Source: Planctomycetia bacterium (GTDB lineage: Bacteria > Planctomycetota > Planctomycetia > Pirellulales > JACPPG01). From it: a stretch of 64,000 nt of DNA. Under the pieces are notes generated by a model. It saw only the letters and a program-made list of their open reading frames with translations, was not told the DNA's origin and made no database searches. This document shows, in pieces, positions 45,110-54,618 of this stretch. The stretch is from the NCBI GenBank assembly GCA_016191115.1, contig JACPPG010000039.1, positions 1-64,000 of the forward strand, in the 5' to 3' direction. Numbering within the stretch: the first letter of the stretch is position 1; the number at the start of each line of letters is the position of its first letter. The translations under genes and the position numbers were made by a program.

Positions 45110-45607
45110 AGTTTAGCAATTTGAATCCGATTTACAACCCGCCCCGCGGAAAAAAATCGACGCCGAGGCGCGCGCTAATCCCCCAGGTGGTTTTGCCGCG
45201 ACCCGGAATCTTTCTCTCAAAAACGCGAATTGCTGCTGGGCTTCCGCTCAGGAGATTTGTTTAAGAGGGCAACCATGGCTCAGTCGGATTGCCAGGCGCT
45301 TTCCCAATCCGCACCCGATTGCTCCGCCCGACGAACGGTCGCTTCCGAGGCCTTCGTCACTTACCCAGCTTTAACGATCCACCCGACGCGGCTTGCCGTA
45401 CCAGTAATCTTGACGCACCCTCTCGCATTCTCCAAAATCCAGTGTTGGTCGGCAGTTGCGTGGAAAGGCAGGCCCATTCGCTGCTGAAGATTCTCGCCCG
45501 ATCCTTCCGATCCTGTCGATTGGGCGGGCTTGCGCTCGCATTGTCGATGGCTGCCGCCGTCCGACGATAGGTATTAGTCGCTCCTGCCGACCGGAGGCCG
45601 ACACATC
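45110..45607. other. Upstream region between mraZ and the ketoacyl synthase
   Basis: No recognised gene in about 500 bases. One short frame from ATG 45275 (70 residues) has AGAGGGC nearby but no resemblance to a known protein and skewed composition, so it is not called. The region lies between divergent genes and probably holds both promoters. No terminator or repeat was seen. Confidence 0.4.
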
Positions 45608-46882
45608 GTGCCGAGAAGCTTGCCGCCACCGAGCGACGAATCGGAGCCGATTGTCATCACCGGCATCGGCATGATTGCCTCGGTTGGTCGGGATCGCGAA
45701 AGCGTATGGCGGGCCGTTCGCCGCGGACAGAGCGGCGTTCGCAGCTTGCGCGGCCTGGAAGGCATACCGGACGACCTGTTGATCGGCGCGCCGGTCGACG
45801 TGCCCGTGCGGCAGCCTGGCGAACTAAAGGCCATAACGCTGTTGCACATCACGGCGGCCGAAGCCCTGGCCGATAGCCGCGTCAATCTCGAAGGCCTCGA
45901 TCTCGATCGATTCGCCTGCGCGATAAGCGGCCACATGGGGGACACCGGCTTCGTCACCGAACAACACGAGGGCCCCCACCACCACCGCATCGACGGCGCG
46001 GCGGTCCCCTGGTGGCAGCAGTGGATGCCCAATACCGGTTGCTCGTCGGTCGCCAATCGCTACGGCCTGCGCGGACCGCGGATCTGCCACTCCACCGCCT
46101 GTGCGAGCGGATTGATCGACGTGTTGGCCGCGGTCCGCGCGATTCGCGATGGCCAGGCCGATATCGCGCTAGCCGGCAGCGCCGAGGGTTTTCACCCCTT
46201 GTTCGCCGCCGGTTTTCATCGCATGGGCGTCCTCGCCCAGCACGAGGATCCCGCGCAGGCCTGCCGCCCGTTCGACAGCCACCGCAGCGGGTTCGTGATG
46301 GGCGAAGGCTCCGGCATGTTCGTCGTCGAGCGGCTCAGCCACGCGCTGGCGCGCCGGGCACGGATTTACGCCCAGGTCGCCGGCGGAAAGATGCTGGCCG
46401 AGGCGCATCACGTCACCGGGCTGGACGAAGAAAGCGCGGCGCTCGAGCGGCTGATCACCGACACGCTCGTCGACGCGCGGATGGTGCCCGACGAGGTGGG
46501 CTACATCAACGCGCATGGCACCGGCACGCAGCAGAACGACGTGGTCGAGACGCGCGGCATCCGCCGCGCGCTGGGTTCGGCGGCCGACTCGATCTGGGTG
46601 AGCGCGACCAAGTCGATGCTGGGCCACCTGGTGAACGCCGCCGGCAGCGTCGAGTTGGCGATCACGGCGCTCGCGCTGCGCGACGGATTTGCGCCCCCGA
46701 CGATGAACCTCACCGACCAGGACCCTCAGTGCGATCTGGATTGCATCCCCCTGGTGGGCCGGGCGCAGCGATTCGAGAGCGCGCTCAAGCTCTCGGTCGC
46801 CTTTGGCGGTCATCTGGCCGCCGTCGCGCTGCGACGCTGGACGGACGCGGAGACGGGCTTCCCCTACCCCGCCGCCGCGTAG
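45608..46882 (+). CDS. Beta-ketoacyl-ACP synthase (FabF-like)
   Basis: A 424-residue condensing enzyme that extends acyl-ACP with malonyl-ACP. The catalytic triad is Cys165 in CHSTACASGLIDV, His303 in YINAHGTGTQQND and His340 in KSMLGHLVNAAGSVE. The N-terminus IVITGIGMIASVGRDRESVW is typical. Central insertions and absence of an adjacent ACP or FabG gene suggest it is not the main FabF but a secondary or specialised synthase. GTG 45608 follows GGAGG at good distance. No co-directional partner lies downstream. Confidence 0.88.
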   Translation: MPRSLPPPSDESEPIVITGIGMIASVGRDRESVWRAVRRGQSGVRSLRGLEGIPDDLLIGAPVDVPVRQPGELKAITLLHITAAEALADSRVNLEGLDLDRFACAISGHMGDTGFVTEQHEGPHHHRIDGAAVPWWQQWMPNTGCSSVANRYGLRGPRICHSTACASGLIDVLAAVRAIRDGQADIALAGSAEGFHPLFAAGFHRMGVLAQHEDPAQACRPFDSHRSGFVMGEGSGMFVVERLSHALARRARIYAQVAGGKMLAEAHHVTGLDEESAALERLITDTLVDARMVPDEVGYINAHGTGTQQNDVVETRGIRRALGSAADSIWVSATKSMLGHLVNAAGSVELAITALALRDGFAPPTMNLTDQDPQCDLDCIPLVGRAQRFESALKLSVAFGGHLAAVALRRWTDAETGFPYPAAA

Positions 46883-47180
46883 TCGGCGGCGCGGACGCTG
46901 GGCACTCAGACTGGCGTCCCGACAACCGCGCGGGTCCGTCCCCGTTGCGCGAGGTTGCACACAACCAAGCGGTTTTCACCGTGCGCCAAAATCCGCGCCG
47001 CACGGCCTATGAATTGCAACGTCACAAGGACCAGAGCCGCATGAAGTAAAGTCCGGCACCGCTCGAAGCCTTGCTACGAGCAAAACGCGGGACATACGTT
47101 CAAGCGGCTCGCTTTGTTTGTCGCGGGCCGTGGGCGATCCGCCGGGGCTTCAACGCCCGGCTTGACGTACACTGGGGCTA

Positions 47181-47438
47181 ATGAGCACCATGGCGATTCA
47201 TCTTGACCGTCTGCTGGAACCTTTTGCCGGCTGTCGCTCGCCGGATGTCGCTGCCAAGGTCGCTGACTTGCGGGCAGACGACGCCATCAAGGACCGCATT
47301 GCCTATCTGGCGGAGCGGTCCAATGAAGGCTTGCTGACCGCGGAAGAGCGAGAGGAGTATACCGGCTATCTGCACGCCATCGACGTGATTGCGGTGTTAC
47401 AAGCCAAAGCACGCTCCCTGTTGCGGAAGCCATCGTGA
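47181..47438 (+). CDS. Small acidic protein, partner of a former HNH endonuclease
   Basis: An 85-residue, mostly helical protein beginning MSTMAIHLDRLLEPFAGCRS. Similar small proteins, with the LTAEEREEYTGYLHAIDVIA pattern and an AKARSLLRKPS tail, are often seen directly before HNH endonuclease genes in planctomycetes and cyanobacteria. Here the stop codon overlaps the next start (TGATG), which implies translational coupling. It may be an antitoxin or adaptor for the nuclease, but that role is not established. The nuclease reading frame that follows is broken. Confidence 0.7.
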   Translation: MSTMAIHLDRLLEPFAGCRSPDVAAKVADLRADDAIKDRIAYLAERSNEGLLTAEEREEYTGYLHAIDVIAVLQAKARSLLRKPS

Positions 47439-47553
47439 TGGATCAGGCGTTACGGGCACTCGTTCGCCGTCGAGCTGGCGACTTGTCCTCGATCCTGAAA
47501 GCGGACAGCTTGTGCCGCTGTTTGCCCCCCGTCAACACGAATGGATCGGATAA
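47438..47553 (+). pseudogene. HNH endonuclease remnant with internal deletion
   Basis: Codons from ATG 47438 give MDQALRALVRRRAGD, the usual start of small HNH nucleases. In a different frame from 47485 the sequence gives VLDPESGQLVPLFAPRQHEW, a fragment like the C-terminal region of the same family. The whole Cys/His nuclease core between them is missing and the frame shifts at the junction near 47483. The gene is therefore dead. It overlaps the preceding small gene by one base and ends eight bases before the convergent glnE gene. Confidence 0.65.
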
Positions 47554-47560
47554 CTGGCTA

Positions 47561-50500
47561 TCACCGCACGACCGCTGCCTGGAAGAGCCGGTCGAAGTGC
47601 TCGCGGTTGCCTGCACGGTACTTCTCACATTCCCCGAGCAGCGCTTCGGCCCCGGCGGCCCCTTGTCCCTCGGCCAGCTTCGCCAGCTCCAAGGGGTCGC
47701 TGGGCAGATCGTCCCGCGCCGTCGAGTTCATCAGCCGCAGGCGGCATTCGATCGAGCGCAGAAAGCGGTAGCTGGCCGTGAGGAGCTGGCAGTCGTCCTC
47801 GTTCAAAATGCCCACGGCGCCCAGGGCCGCCAAGGCCGCCAGCGTGTTGGGTGAGCGGACCGTCTTCTGCTTGCGGCCGTGCTTGAGTTGCAACATCTGC
47901 ACCAGGAATTCAATGTCGACAATTCCGCCCGGCCCGCGCTTGAGGTTTCCGGCCCCGGCGGTTTCCTCCAGCCGCCGGCGCATGGCGTGAATCTCCTCGG
48001 CGTATTTCTGCTGCCAGGCATGGTCGTAGGCGGCCCGCGCCGCTAGCTCCGCGGCGCGGGCGGCGGCGTCGCTTGTGCCGAAGACGGGCCGCGCCTTGGT
48101 GAGCGCTTGCCGCTCCCAAAGCTGCGCGTCTCCTTCGCTGAAATAGCGCTCGAATTCCGCGAAGCTCGTGGCCAGCGCGCCGCTGCGCCCGGTGGGCCGC
48201 AGCCGCGGGTCGATCTCATACAGCCGGCCATACGCGCTTAGGCGACTGGCGGTCTTGATAATCCGCTGCCCGAGCTCGCTGAAAAAATGCTGATTGTTGG
48301 TCGTCTGGACCTGGCGGCGCCGGACGTGCACCGTTTGTCCGTCGGCCTCGTACAGAAACACGACGTCCAGGTCGCTGTGGTAGTTGAGCTCCTGGCCCCC
48401 CAGCTTGCCCACGCCCAGGATGGCCCACGGGCAAGGCTGGCCGGCCCGCGGCCCTTCTCCGATGGTGGGCGTCCCGAGTTTCGCCGTCAGCTTGTCGTAC
48501 TCCACGAGCGCGATCCGCTCCAGACACACCTCGGCGATGTTCGTCAGCGCGAGGATCGTGGATTGGATGTCCTCTTTCCCCAGTATGCTCCGCACGCCGA
48601 CGTAGAGCTGCTGCGTGTTCTTGAAGCTGTGCAGAATGGGATCGAGGTCCTCGGCGCCGCGCGCCAGCTCGGCCAGCGTCGCGTGCAAGTCGGCCCGCGT
48701 CGGAAGCTTGCCCAACACCAGGCTGTCCATCAGCTCGTCGATCATGCCCGGGTTGCTGATCAACAGGCCGGACAGGAACTCGCTGAACGAGCAAATCTCG
48801 ACGTATAGCGCCATCGAGGGGGGATTGAAGCTGAACAGCTCCCACAGCACTCCCTTGCCGCCCAGCGAGTCGCTGACCTTTTCCAGGTTGGTAAGGGTCG
48901 AGTCGGGGTCGGGCGTGGCGGCGATCGCCTTCAACAGCCGCGGCGCGATCGAGGCCAGAAAATGCCGGCACCGCCGCGTCGACAGGAAGCGAATCTTCTC
49001 GGTCGAAAGCGCCACCAGGTTCTTGTACGCCAGGCGCACGTCGCGGAACGGATAACGGCCTAGCACCGCCGCGATCCGCTCCTTCGGCGGATCGGGGTCG
49101 AGCACCAGATCGACCTCTGGCTCGGTCTGGGCGTCGTCGCCGAACGCGTCGTGCAGCAAATGGTCGAGAATCTTGCGGTTAAGCGCCGTCTTCATGCGAT
49201 AGTCGTGCTCGAAGGCCGCCAGTGCCGTGCCGTTCGCCTTGTCCGCGTAGCCCAAGCGGATGGCCAGGCGCCGCGTCTCGCGTGGCTCGGTCGGCATCTC
49301 GTGCGTCTGCAGGTCGAACATGATTTGCAAGCGATGCTCGATCTTCCGCAAAAACCCGTAGTTCTCCTCCAACAGCGATCGTTCCTGGTGCGTCAGGCAG
49401 CCGGTGTTCTCCAACTGCGCGATGGCCGCGAGCGTGTTGCCGGTGCGCAACTGCGGCATGTCGGCGCCGTTGAGCAACTGCAGGAACTGGATCACGAACT
49501 CGATGTCGCGAATGCCCCCCTGGCCGGTTTTCACGTCGTGGGCTTCGGTGCCTTGCGACGCGGTCCGCTGCTCGATGCGCCGCTTGAGCGCCTTGATACC
49601 GGTGATATCGGCGATGGCCAGGTAGCGCCGGTACACCCACGGCTCGAGATATTCGAGGAACTCGCGCCCCAGGTCCAAGTCGCCGGCTACCGGCCGCGCC
49701 TTGACGTACGCCTGCCGTTCCCACGTGCGCCCCAGCACGTCGTAGTAGTGCATCGCCCGCTCGAGGCTCAGCACCAGCGGCCCGCGCTCTCCTTCCGGCC
49801 GCAGCCGCAGGTCGACGCGGTAGGGAAAACCCAGATCGGTCGTCTCGGTCAGCAGTCGCACGACGTCGCGGACCAGCCGGTCGAAGAACTCGATGTTGTC
49901 GAGCGGCCGTGCGCCGTCGGTCCGGCCATCGGCGTCGTACAGGAAGATCAAGTCGATGTCGCTCGAATAGTTCAGCTCGACGCCCCCCAGCTTCCCCATC
50001 CCCAAGGCCACGATCCGCGCCGGCTGTCCGTCGGCGCGGCGCGGACGGCCGCGCTTTTCCTCCAGGCGTCGCCGGGCAAAGCGGACCGCGCTTTCCACGA
50101 TGGCGTCGGCCAAGTACGAAATCTGGCCGGTGACCGTGGCCAGGTTCTGACCGCGGATGATGTCGCCGTAGGCGATCCGCAGCGTCTCGCGTCGCTTGTA
50201 GCGGCGCAGCGCCGTCAACACGGCCGCCTCGTCGTCCAAGGCCGCGACCTCGGATGCCAACTCCTCGACTAGGACTTCGCGCGCGGCCGGCTGCCCCTCG
50301 GTCAAACGCAACAGGTCGTACGCGCCAGGATCGTGGATCAACAGATCGCTCAGGTGCTGGCTGGTAGCGAAAATCTGCAACAGCACCCCGAGCGCCTCGC
50401 GGTCGCGATCGAAGAGCGATCCCAGTGCCAGCGGGCTCCGCGACGCCTCGACGAACCGGTCGAGGTTGTTGAGCGCCATGTCGGCATCGCTCGAGCCGGG

Positions 50501-50677
50501 CAGGTGCTCGGACAGTTGATCGCACATCGCGGCCAACAGATCGAGCGTCACCCCGGCCGTGGCCATGCTCACCAGGTTCGCGTGCGCGCGGCGCACGTCC
50601 TCGACGCCCCACGACTGCAACCAACTCTCCGCCTCGGCTGGCCGGTCGAGGTATTGACGCAGTCGGTCGATGTCCAT
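47561..50677 (-). CDS. glnE: Glutamine synthetase adenylyltransferase/adenylyl-removing enzyme
   Basis: A 1038-residue bifunctional enzyme that adenylylates and de-adenylylates glutamine synthetase in nitrogen control. Two nucleotidyltransferase domains are visible: ALGMGKLGGVELNYSSDIDL with IFLYD in the N-terminal half, and GVGKLGGQELNYHSDLDVVF in the C-terminal half, each with the G-K-L-G-G and D-x-D metal site. RPEGERGPL and LRPTGRSGALATSF are further conserved blocks, and a PII-binding helical region lies between. ATG 50677 gives the family's usual N-terminus; an upstream frame to 50722 adds 15 residues. No glnA or glnB gene is in the window. Confidence 0.93.
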   Translation of the reverse strand: MDIDRLRQYLDRPAEAESWLQSWGVEDVRRAHANLVSMATAGVTLDLLAAMCDQLSEHLPGSSDADMALNNLDRFVEASRSPLALGSLFDRDREALGVLLQIFATSQHLSDLLIHDPGAYDLLRLTEGQPAAREVLVEELASEVAALDDEAAVLTALRRYKRRETLRIAYGDIIRGQNLATVTGQISYLADAIVESAVRFARRRLEEKRGRPRRADGQPARIVALGMGKLGGVELNYSSDIDLIFLYDADGRTDGARPLDNIEFFDRLVRDVVRLLTETTDLGFPYRVDLRLRPEGERGPLVLSLERAMHYYDVLGRTWERQAYVKARPVAGDLDLGREFLEYLEPWVYRRYLAIADITGIKALKRRIEQRTASQGTEAHDVKTGQGGIRDIEFVIQFLQLLNGADMPQLRTGNTLAAIAQLENTGCLTHQERSLLEENYGFLRKIEHRLQIMFDLQTHEMPTEPRETRRLAIRLGYADKANGTALAAFEHDYRMKTALNRKILDHLLHDAFGDDAQTEPEVDLVLDPDPPKERIAAVLGRYPFRDVRLAYKNLVALSTEKIRFLSTRRCRHFLASIAPRLLKAIAATPDPDSTLTNLEKVSDSLGGKGVLWELFSFNPPSMALYVEICSFSEFLSGLLISNPGMIDELMDSLVLGKLPTRADLHATLAELARGAEDLDPILHSFKNTQQLYVGVRSILGKEDIQSTILALTNIAEVCLERIALVEYDKLTAKLGTPTIGEGPRAGQPCPWAILGVGKLGGQELNYHSDLDVVFLYEADGQTVHVRRRQVQTTNNQHFFSELGQRIIKTASRLSAYGRLYEIDPRLRPTGRSGALATSFAEFERYFSEGDAQLWERQALTKARPVFGTSDAAARAAELAARAAYDHAWQQKYAEEIHAMRRRLEETAGAGNLKRGPGGIVDIEFLVQMLQLKHGRKQKTVRSPNTLAALAALGAVGILNEDDCQLLTASYRFLRSIECRLRLMNSTARDDLPSDPLELAKLAEGQGAAGAEALLGECEKYRAGNREHFDRLFQAAVVR

Positions 50678-50700
50678 GGGACTAATGAACGGGACGGAGA

Positions 50701-50756
50701 ACCGCAAAGACGCGAAGGGCACAAAGTCTCTTCGTGTTCCTCGTGTTTGTGCGGTT
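50701..50756. repeat. ACCGCAAAGACGCGAAGGGC inverted repeat
   Basis: Left arm ACCGCAAAGACGCGAAGGGC (50701-50726) and right arm CTTCGTGTTCCTCGTGTTTG followed by TGCGGTT (50730-50756) are imperfect complements. It lies in the 5' leader of glnE (minus strand). Confidence 0.5.
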
Positions 50757-50830
50757 CAGCATGGTTTCTCTGGAAGTTCCATCGGCGGGCGTTTTGATGC
50801 GTCCACGGGCCACCAACCACTCAACGCGTG

Positions 50831-50981
50831 GAATGTCGAATGTCTAAATCCGAATGTCAAAAGAAGCACGAAATCCGAAATCCGAAGCGTCGCGAGGAGG
50901 CAGTAGCGCGGTGCCAACCGCCCTTCCGTCATTCGAGCCGTCGAATTTTTTTTGCCATTCAAGCTTCGACATTCGTCATTC
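50831..50981. repeat. GAATGTCGAA inverted-repeat element, gene-less form
   Basis: It begins GAATGTCGAATGTCTAAATC and contains two GAAATCCGAA units; it ends TTCGACATTCGTCATTC. Termini and internal units match those of the four-helix-bundle unit at 22723-23231, but no gene is enclosed. A fragment of the CTTGGCG repeat family follows at 50990-51020. Confidence 0.6.
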
Positions 50982-51055
50982 TTTCTTGCCTTCTTGGCGT
51001 CCTTGGCGCCCTGGCGGTTCGTCGTTTTGAGTCATCGCGCGCCGGCCGGGGCGCC

Positions 51056-52474
51056 TTACGCGTGCGGCGCTTGCAGGCTGTACACTTCGGGTCCGGCGTG
51101 CGCGGTGACAATGCTCGCGAACAACGTGAAGGCGTTGGCGTCGTACACGAGCACCGGAAGGAATTGCCCGACGAGCCGTTCCTGACCGTCGAACACCACG
51201 ATTCGATCACAGTTGGTGCGGCCGGTCAACTGAGGCAACTCGCTAGTGCCGCGGTTCAATTTGCTTTTGCCCTCGACCAGCACCTCGACCTGGCGCCCCA
51301 GAAACGCCTGGTTGTCCTCTTCGCTGATCTCGGTCTGAATCGCCAATAGCTCGTTATTCCGCCGCCGCTTGACGTCGTCCGGCACGTCGTCGGCCAATAG
51401 CTCGGCCCCCTTCGTGCCCGGCCGTTCGCTGTACTTGAAGACGAAGCTGTTCTTGAAGCGTGCTTCGCGCATCAGCCGGGCCGAGGCCTGGAAATCCTCC
51501 TCGGTTTCGCCGCAGAAGCCGACGATGAAGTCGCTCGTGACCGCGGCGTCCGGGATCATGTCGCGGACGCGGGCCAGCATGTCGCGATATTCCTCGACCG
51601 TGTAGCCCCGCTTCATCCGCCGAAGCACCGCGTTCGATCCGCTTTGCGCCGGCACGTGCAGGTAGTGCGAGCATTTTGGCAAGTCGCGCACCGCCGCGAG
51701 CAAGTCGTCGGTCATGTCCTTGGGGAAGTTGGTGACAAACTTGATCCGATCGATGCCGTCGATGTCGTGCAGCAGCGCGATCAAGTCCGACAACCGCCGG
51801 GTGCGCTCGCCGGCCGTGTGTTTGTAGCTATTGACGGTCTGGCCCAGAAGCGTGATCTCGCGGCAGCCCTCGGCGGCCAGTTGGCGAGCCTCGGCCTCGA
51901 TCTGGTGCGCCGGCCGGCTTTGCTCCGGCCCGCGCACCTTCGGCACGATGCAATAGGTGCAGAACTTGTCGCAACCGATCATGATCCGCACGAACGCCTG
52001 GTAGGGCGAGGGGCGCATCTCGTGGTCGCGCAAGGGATCGTAGCTCTCGAAGCTCCGCTCGACCTCGGCCCGGCTGCCGGCCGCGCGGTCCAGGCTGACT
52101 TCCATCCGCGGCCCGCTGCCGGCGGCGATCTCCGACAGTAGCGCCGGAATCTGGTGCAACTGCCCCGGCCCCACCACCAGGTCGACGTACGGCGCCCGCT
52201 CGAACACCAGCCGCTGGTCCTTCTGGGCCATGCAGCCCAGTACGCCGATGATTTTTTTGGGATTGTGCTTCTTGGCGTGCTTGAGCCGCCCCAGCGCGCT
52301 ATAGATCTTGTCCTCGGCGTGCTGGCGTACGCTGCAGGTGTTGAACAGGATCGTGTCGGCCTCGCGCGGCGTACCGACCAGCTCATAGCCCTCCTTGCGC
52401 AGACTGGCGACGACCAGCTCGCTATCGAGCATGTTCATCTGGCAACCGACGGTTTCAATGTAGAGCTTGGGCAT
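51056..52474 (-). CDS. miaB: tRNA-2-methylthio-N6-dimethylallyladenosine synthase
   Basis: A 472-residue methylthiotransferase acting on i6A37 of tRNAs. The N-terminal UPF0004 domain has cysteines in ETVGCQMN, FNTCSVR and LGCMAQK for one [4Fe-4S] cluster. The radical SAM motif GCDKFCTYCIVPKVRGPEQS supplies the second cluster. A C-terminal TRAM domain near residue 385 binds tRNA. LEVEGKSK-like (VEVLVEGKSKLNRGTSELPQ) sequence is typical of MiaB. Length fits. It stands alone, with repeats on both flanks. Confidence 0.93.
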   Translation of the reverse strand: MPKLYIETVGCQMNMLDSELVVASLRKEGYELVGTPREADTILFNTCSVRQHAEDKIYSALGRLKHAKKHNPKKIIGVLGCMAQKDQRLVFERAPYVDLVVGPGQLHQIPALLSEIAAGSGPRMEVSLDRAAGSRAEVERSFESYDPLRDHEMRPSPYQAFVRIMIGCDKFCTYCIVPKVRGPEQSRPAHQIEAEARQLAAEGCREITLLGQTVNSYKHTAGERTRRLSDLIALLHDIDGIDRIKFVTNFPKDMTDDLLAAVRDLPKCSHYLHVPAQSGSNAVLRRMKRGYTVEEYRDMLARVRDMIPDAAVTSDFIVGFCGETEEDFQASARLMREARFKNSFVFKYSERPGTKGAELLADDVPDDVKRRRNNELLAIQTEISEEDNQAFLGRQVEVLVEGKSKLNRGTSELPQLTGRTNCDRIVVFDGQERLVGQFLPVLVYDANAFTLFASIVTAHAGPEVYSLQAPHA

Positions 52475-52576
52475 CGGGGTCGTTCGCGCAGACGGGCACG
52501 CGGTGCCATCTTAGCCGCGGACCCTATATCGTACCGCGCCGACAGGCCGCTGAGCGAGGGGGACTGGCCAGCGAAG

Positions 52577-52733
52577 CAGGGCCGTTCTGTTTTTCAAAAT
52601 GGCGAGGCGGGAAAATGGGACTGGCTCCGAGCATAAACAGCGCAAGCCCCTTCAGACCAACGCTGCGTCTCGGTGCCTGTCCCACTTTCCCGCCGGTGCG
52701 CCGCCGGCAAGCTTGAATCTGTGAACGGCCCTG
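52577..52733 (-). repeat. ~157-bp palindromic element, copy F, with target duplication
   Basis: A full copy starting CAGGGCCGTTCTG and ending GAACGGCCCTG. Direct repeats GGCCAGCGAAG lie at 52566-52576 and 52734-52744 (11 bp, perfect), the clearest target duplication of the family. It sits between the MiaB gene and the metalloprotease-like gene. Confidence 0.88.
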
Positions 52734-52765
52734 GGCCAGCGAAGGGCCGCCCAAGCCGCCATTTC

Positions 52766-52905
52766 CTTGGCGCTCTTGGCGACTTGGCGGTTTACTCTGT
52801 CGTAGGATGTCCTGCGGACACCGGAAGAATAGGTGCTCGCAGAGCGCCCTACACTCTGCGTTCCATTCACGCCGGCGGACGAGCAAACCGCCAAGTCTTG
52901 CGCTA
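52766..52905. repeat. CCTTGGCGCTCTTGGCGACT inverted repeat
   Basis: A left arm ending ACTTGGCGGTTT (52766-52795) and a right arm AAACCGCCAAGTCTTGCGC (52887-52905) are the CTTGGCG family with a longer 90-base loop. The right arm overlaps the stop codon of the next gene. Confidence 0.55.
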
Positions 52906-54447
52906 CTCCTCCACCACCCGCACTGACAGCGTCCCCGCGTTGTCGGCCAGTTCCGCTGGCGAGTCGTTGACGCGCAGGTAGAGCGTGCCGGTGGTGGTCG
53001 GCGCGAGCCTCGCTTCCGCGCCCACCGCGACCGGCGAGACGAGCGCGCTGCGCGCAAGCGGGTCGTACGGCTCGGGGTGCACGGCCGCCAGCAGCGTGCC
53101 CAATGGCCGGCCATTGACGTAACGAATCGTGACGCCGCCGGGTTCGCTGATCCATGGCTTGGGATCATTGGCCACCTGATAGCGCCCCTCGGCGTGCAAG
53201 CGGTACGTCTTGCCCGCCTCGAGTTGCACGCCGGCGGACTGCCAGCCGCGGTCGGCCGCGATAGTCACCGTGGCGCCAGAGGCCGGCAGCGGTCGGCCGG
53301 GCCGAAAGTCGATCGCCATCCGCGCCAGGTCATATCCATATTCCAGGTTCGCCGCGAACACTTCCCATTCCTCGGCCAGTCGCGGCCAATCGTCGGCGTA
53401 CCGCTCGGTTACCAGGCGGTTGAAGTCCGGGGAACGCACGATTTCCGGCAGCCTCCGAAATCGCTCGCGGTAGCGCGGATGGCCGCCCAAGAACGCGGCC
53501 GCGGCCCAGCACCAGCCGTACGGCTCATTCTGCACGTGGGCCCGTGCGCCGTAGCGGAGCACGTCGTCGATCGTCAAGAGGCGGTGGTCGGCCACCGCGT
53601 CGCGAACCATGCGCACGCGGCCCCATCCCGGCACCTCATCGCGATCGACGGGCAAGTAGCCAAGCGCCACACGGCCATCTGCCACTTGGTGCGTCGCCAG
53701 CAACTCGGCCATGCCCTCCATGTACCACGGCGGACCGCACGAGCCGAGCGCGGCGTTCATGAAGGCGTGCGTCCCCTCGTGCAACAGCAAGTGGCGGCGG
53801 TAGTAGTCGCTTCCCTGCTCGTACAGCCACAGCCAGTCGCCGATCGCGAAGCCGTGCAGAAACGGCGGCAGGCCGTCGGGCAGAAGACCCGCCGCGCGAA
53901 AGCGCTCCTTGTCGCCGATCAAGCATCCATTGACGTGCCACGGTTGGTCGCGGAACGCGGGAACGGCAAAATAGTCGCACCACTGTGGATAAGCCTGGTC
54001 GAACACGTCGGGCAGCCGATCGACGGCGTCACTCTTCGGCACGTCGGTGTAAAGCGTAAGGTGCTTGCCTTCGACCTTGCGAATGCCGGCCGCCCGGACG
54101 CGGTCCTCGTCGACGGCCGGTTGCGTGATGGCCAGAGACTGCGCGGCGCGGGGCGGTTGCGTCTCGACGACTCGTGGGGCTTCCGCTTCCGGCTCGCTCT
54201 TGGCGGCGGTCAAAGTCGGACCGCTCTTGTCGTGCGAAGGCGGAGGAACGAACCGCTGGGCATGCCCCGCATCGACGGGCGCAGTCTGTCGTGGATTTGA
54301 GGCGATGTCGTCGGCATGGTGTGAGGCAGCCGAGGGCGTCCCTTGGGCGACTTCGACCGTTGCCGCGGTTGGCGGCGGATCGGCGGTCGACCCGCACCCG
54401 GCAGCGGCCAGGACGAGCACGGCGATCGTGAATACTTGAAGCTGCAT
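52903..54447 (-). CDS. Lipoprotein with metallopeptidase-like and lectin-like domains
   Basis: A 514-residue predicted lipoprotein: the N-terminus FTIAVLVLAAAGCGST gives lipobox Cys18. A central gluzincin-type site LLLHEGTHAFMNAALG has His223, Glu224 and His227, and WYMEGMAELLATHQ supplies a third Glu, as in MA-like zinc peptidases. The C-terminal region (from about 395) GATVTIAADRGWQSAGVQLE resembles a PA-IL-like carbohydrate-binding sandwich. The combination suggests a cell-surface peptidase, but the family was not firmly recognised and activity is inferred. It diverges from the DUF502 gene. Confidence 0.65.
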   Translation of the reverse strand: MQLQVFTIAVLVLAAAGCGSTADPPPTAATVEVAQGTPSAASHHADDIASNPRQTAPVDAGHAQRFVPPPSHDKSGPTLTAAKSEPEAEAPRVVETQPPRAAQSLAITQPAVDEDRVRAAGIRKVEGKHLTLYTDVPKSDAVDRLPDVFDQAYPQWCDYFAVPAFRDQPWHVNGCLIGDKERFRAAGLLPDGLPPFLHGFAIGDWLWLYEQGSDYYRRHLLLHEGTHAFMNAALGSCGPPWYMEGMAELLATHQVADGRVALGYLPVDRDEVPGWGRVRMVRDAVADHRLLTIDDVLRYGARAHVQNEPYGWCWAAAAFLGGHPRYRERFRRLPEIVRSPDFNRLVTERYADDWPRLAEEWEVFAANLEYGYDLARMAIDFRPGRPLPASGATVTIAADRGWQSAGVQLEAGKTYRLHAEGRYQVANDPKPWISEPGGVTIRYVNGRPLGTLLAAVHPEPYDPLARSALVSPVAVGAEARLAPTTTGTLYLRVNDSPAELADNAGTLSVRVVEE

Positions 54448-54618
54448 AAGGGATCGACCGTAGTCCGCGCCGCGGCGGCGAGACCCTGGCCGCGACTCCT
54501 GCTATTCTACCGTCCGTCGCGGCCTGCTGCCGATTTGTGCGGTTTCATTCCTGACGTCACAGCAGCGCCGCCCCAAGCAGAAATTCGACAGGGCGGCAAA
54601 AACCGCGGGGAGGACGCC

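Noticed and set aside
45275-45487. A 70-codon frame with a fair ribosome site upstream of the ketoacyl synthase
   Set aside because: It has no family resemblance and lies in a likely divergent promoter region; evidence is too weak to call a gene.
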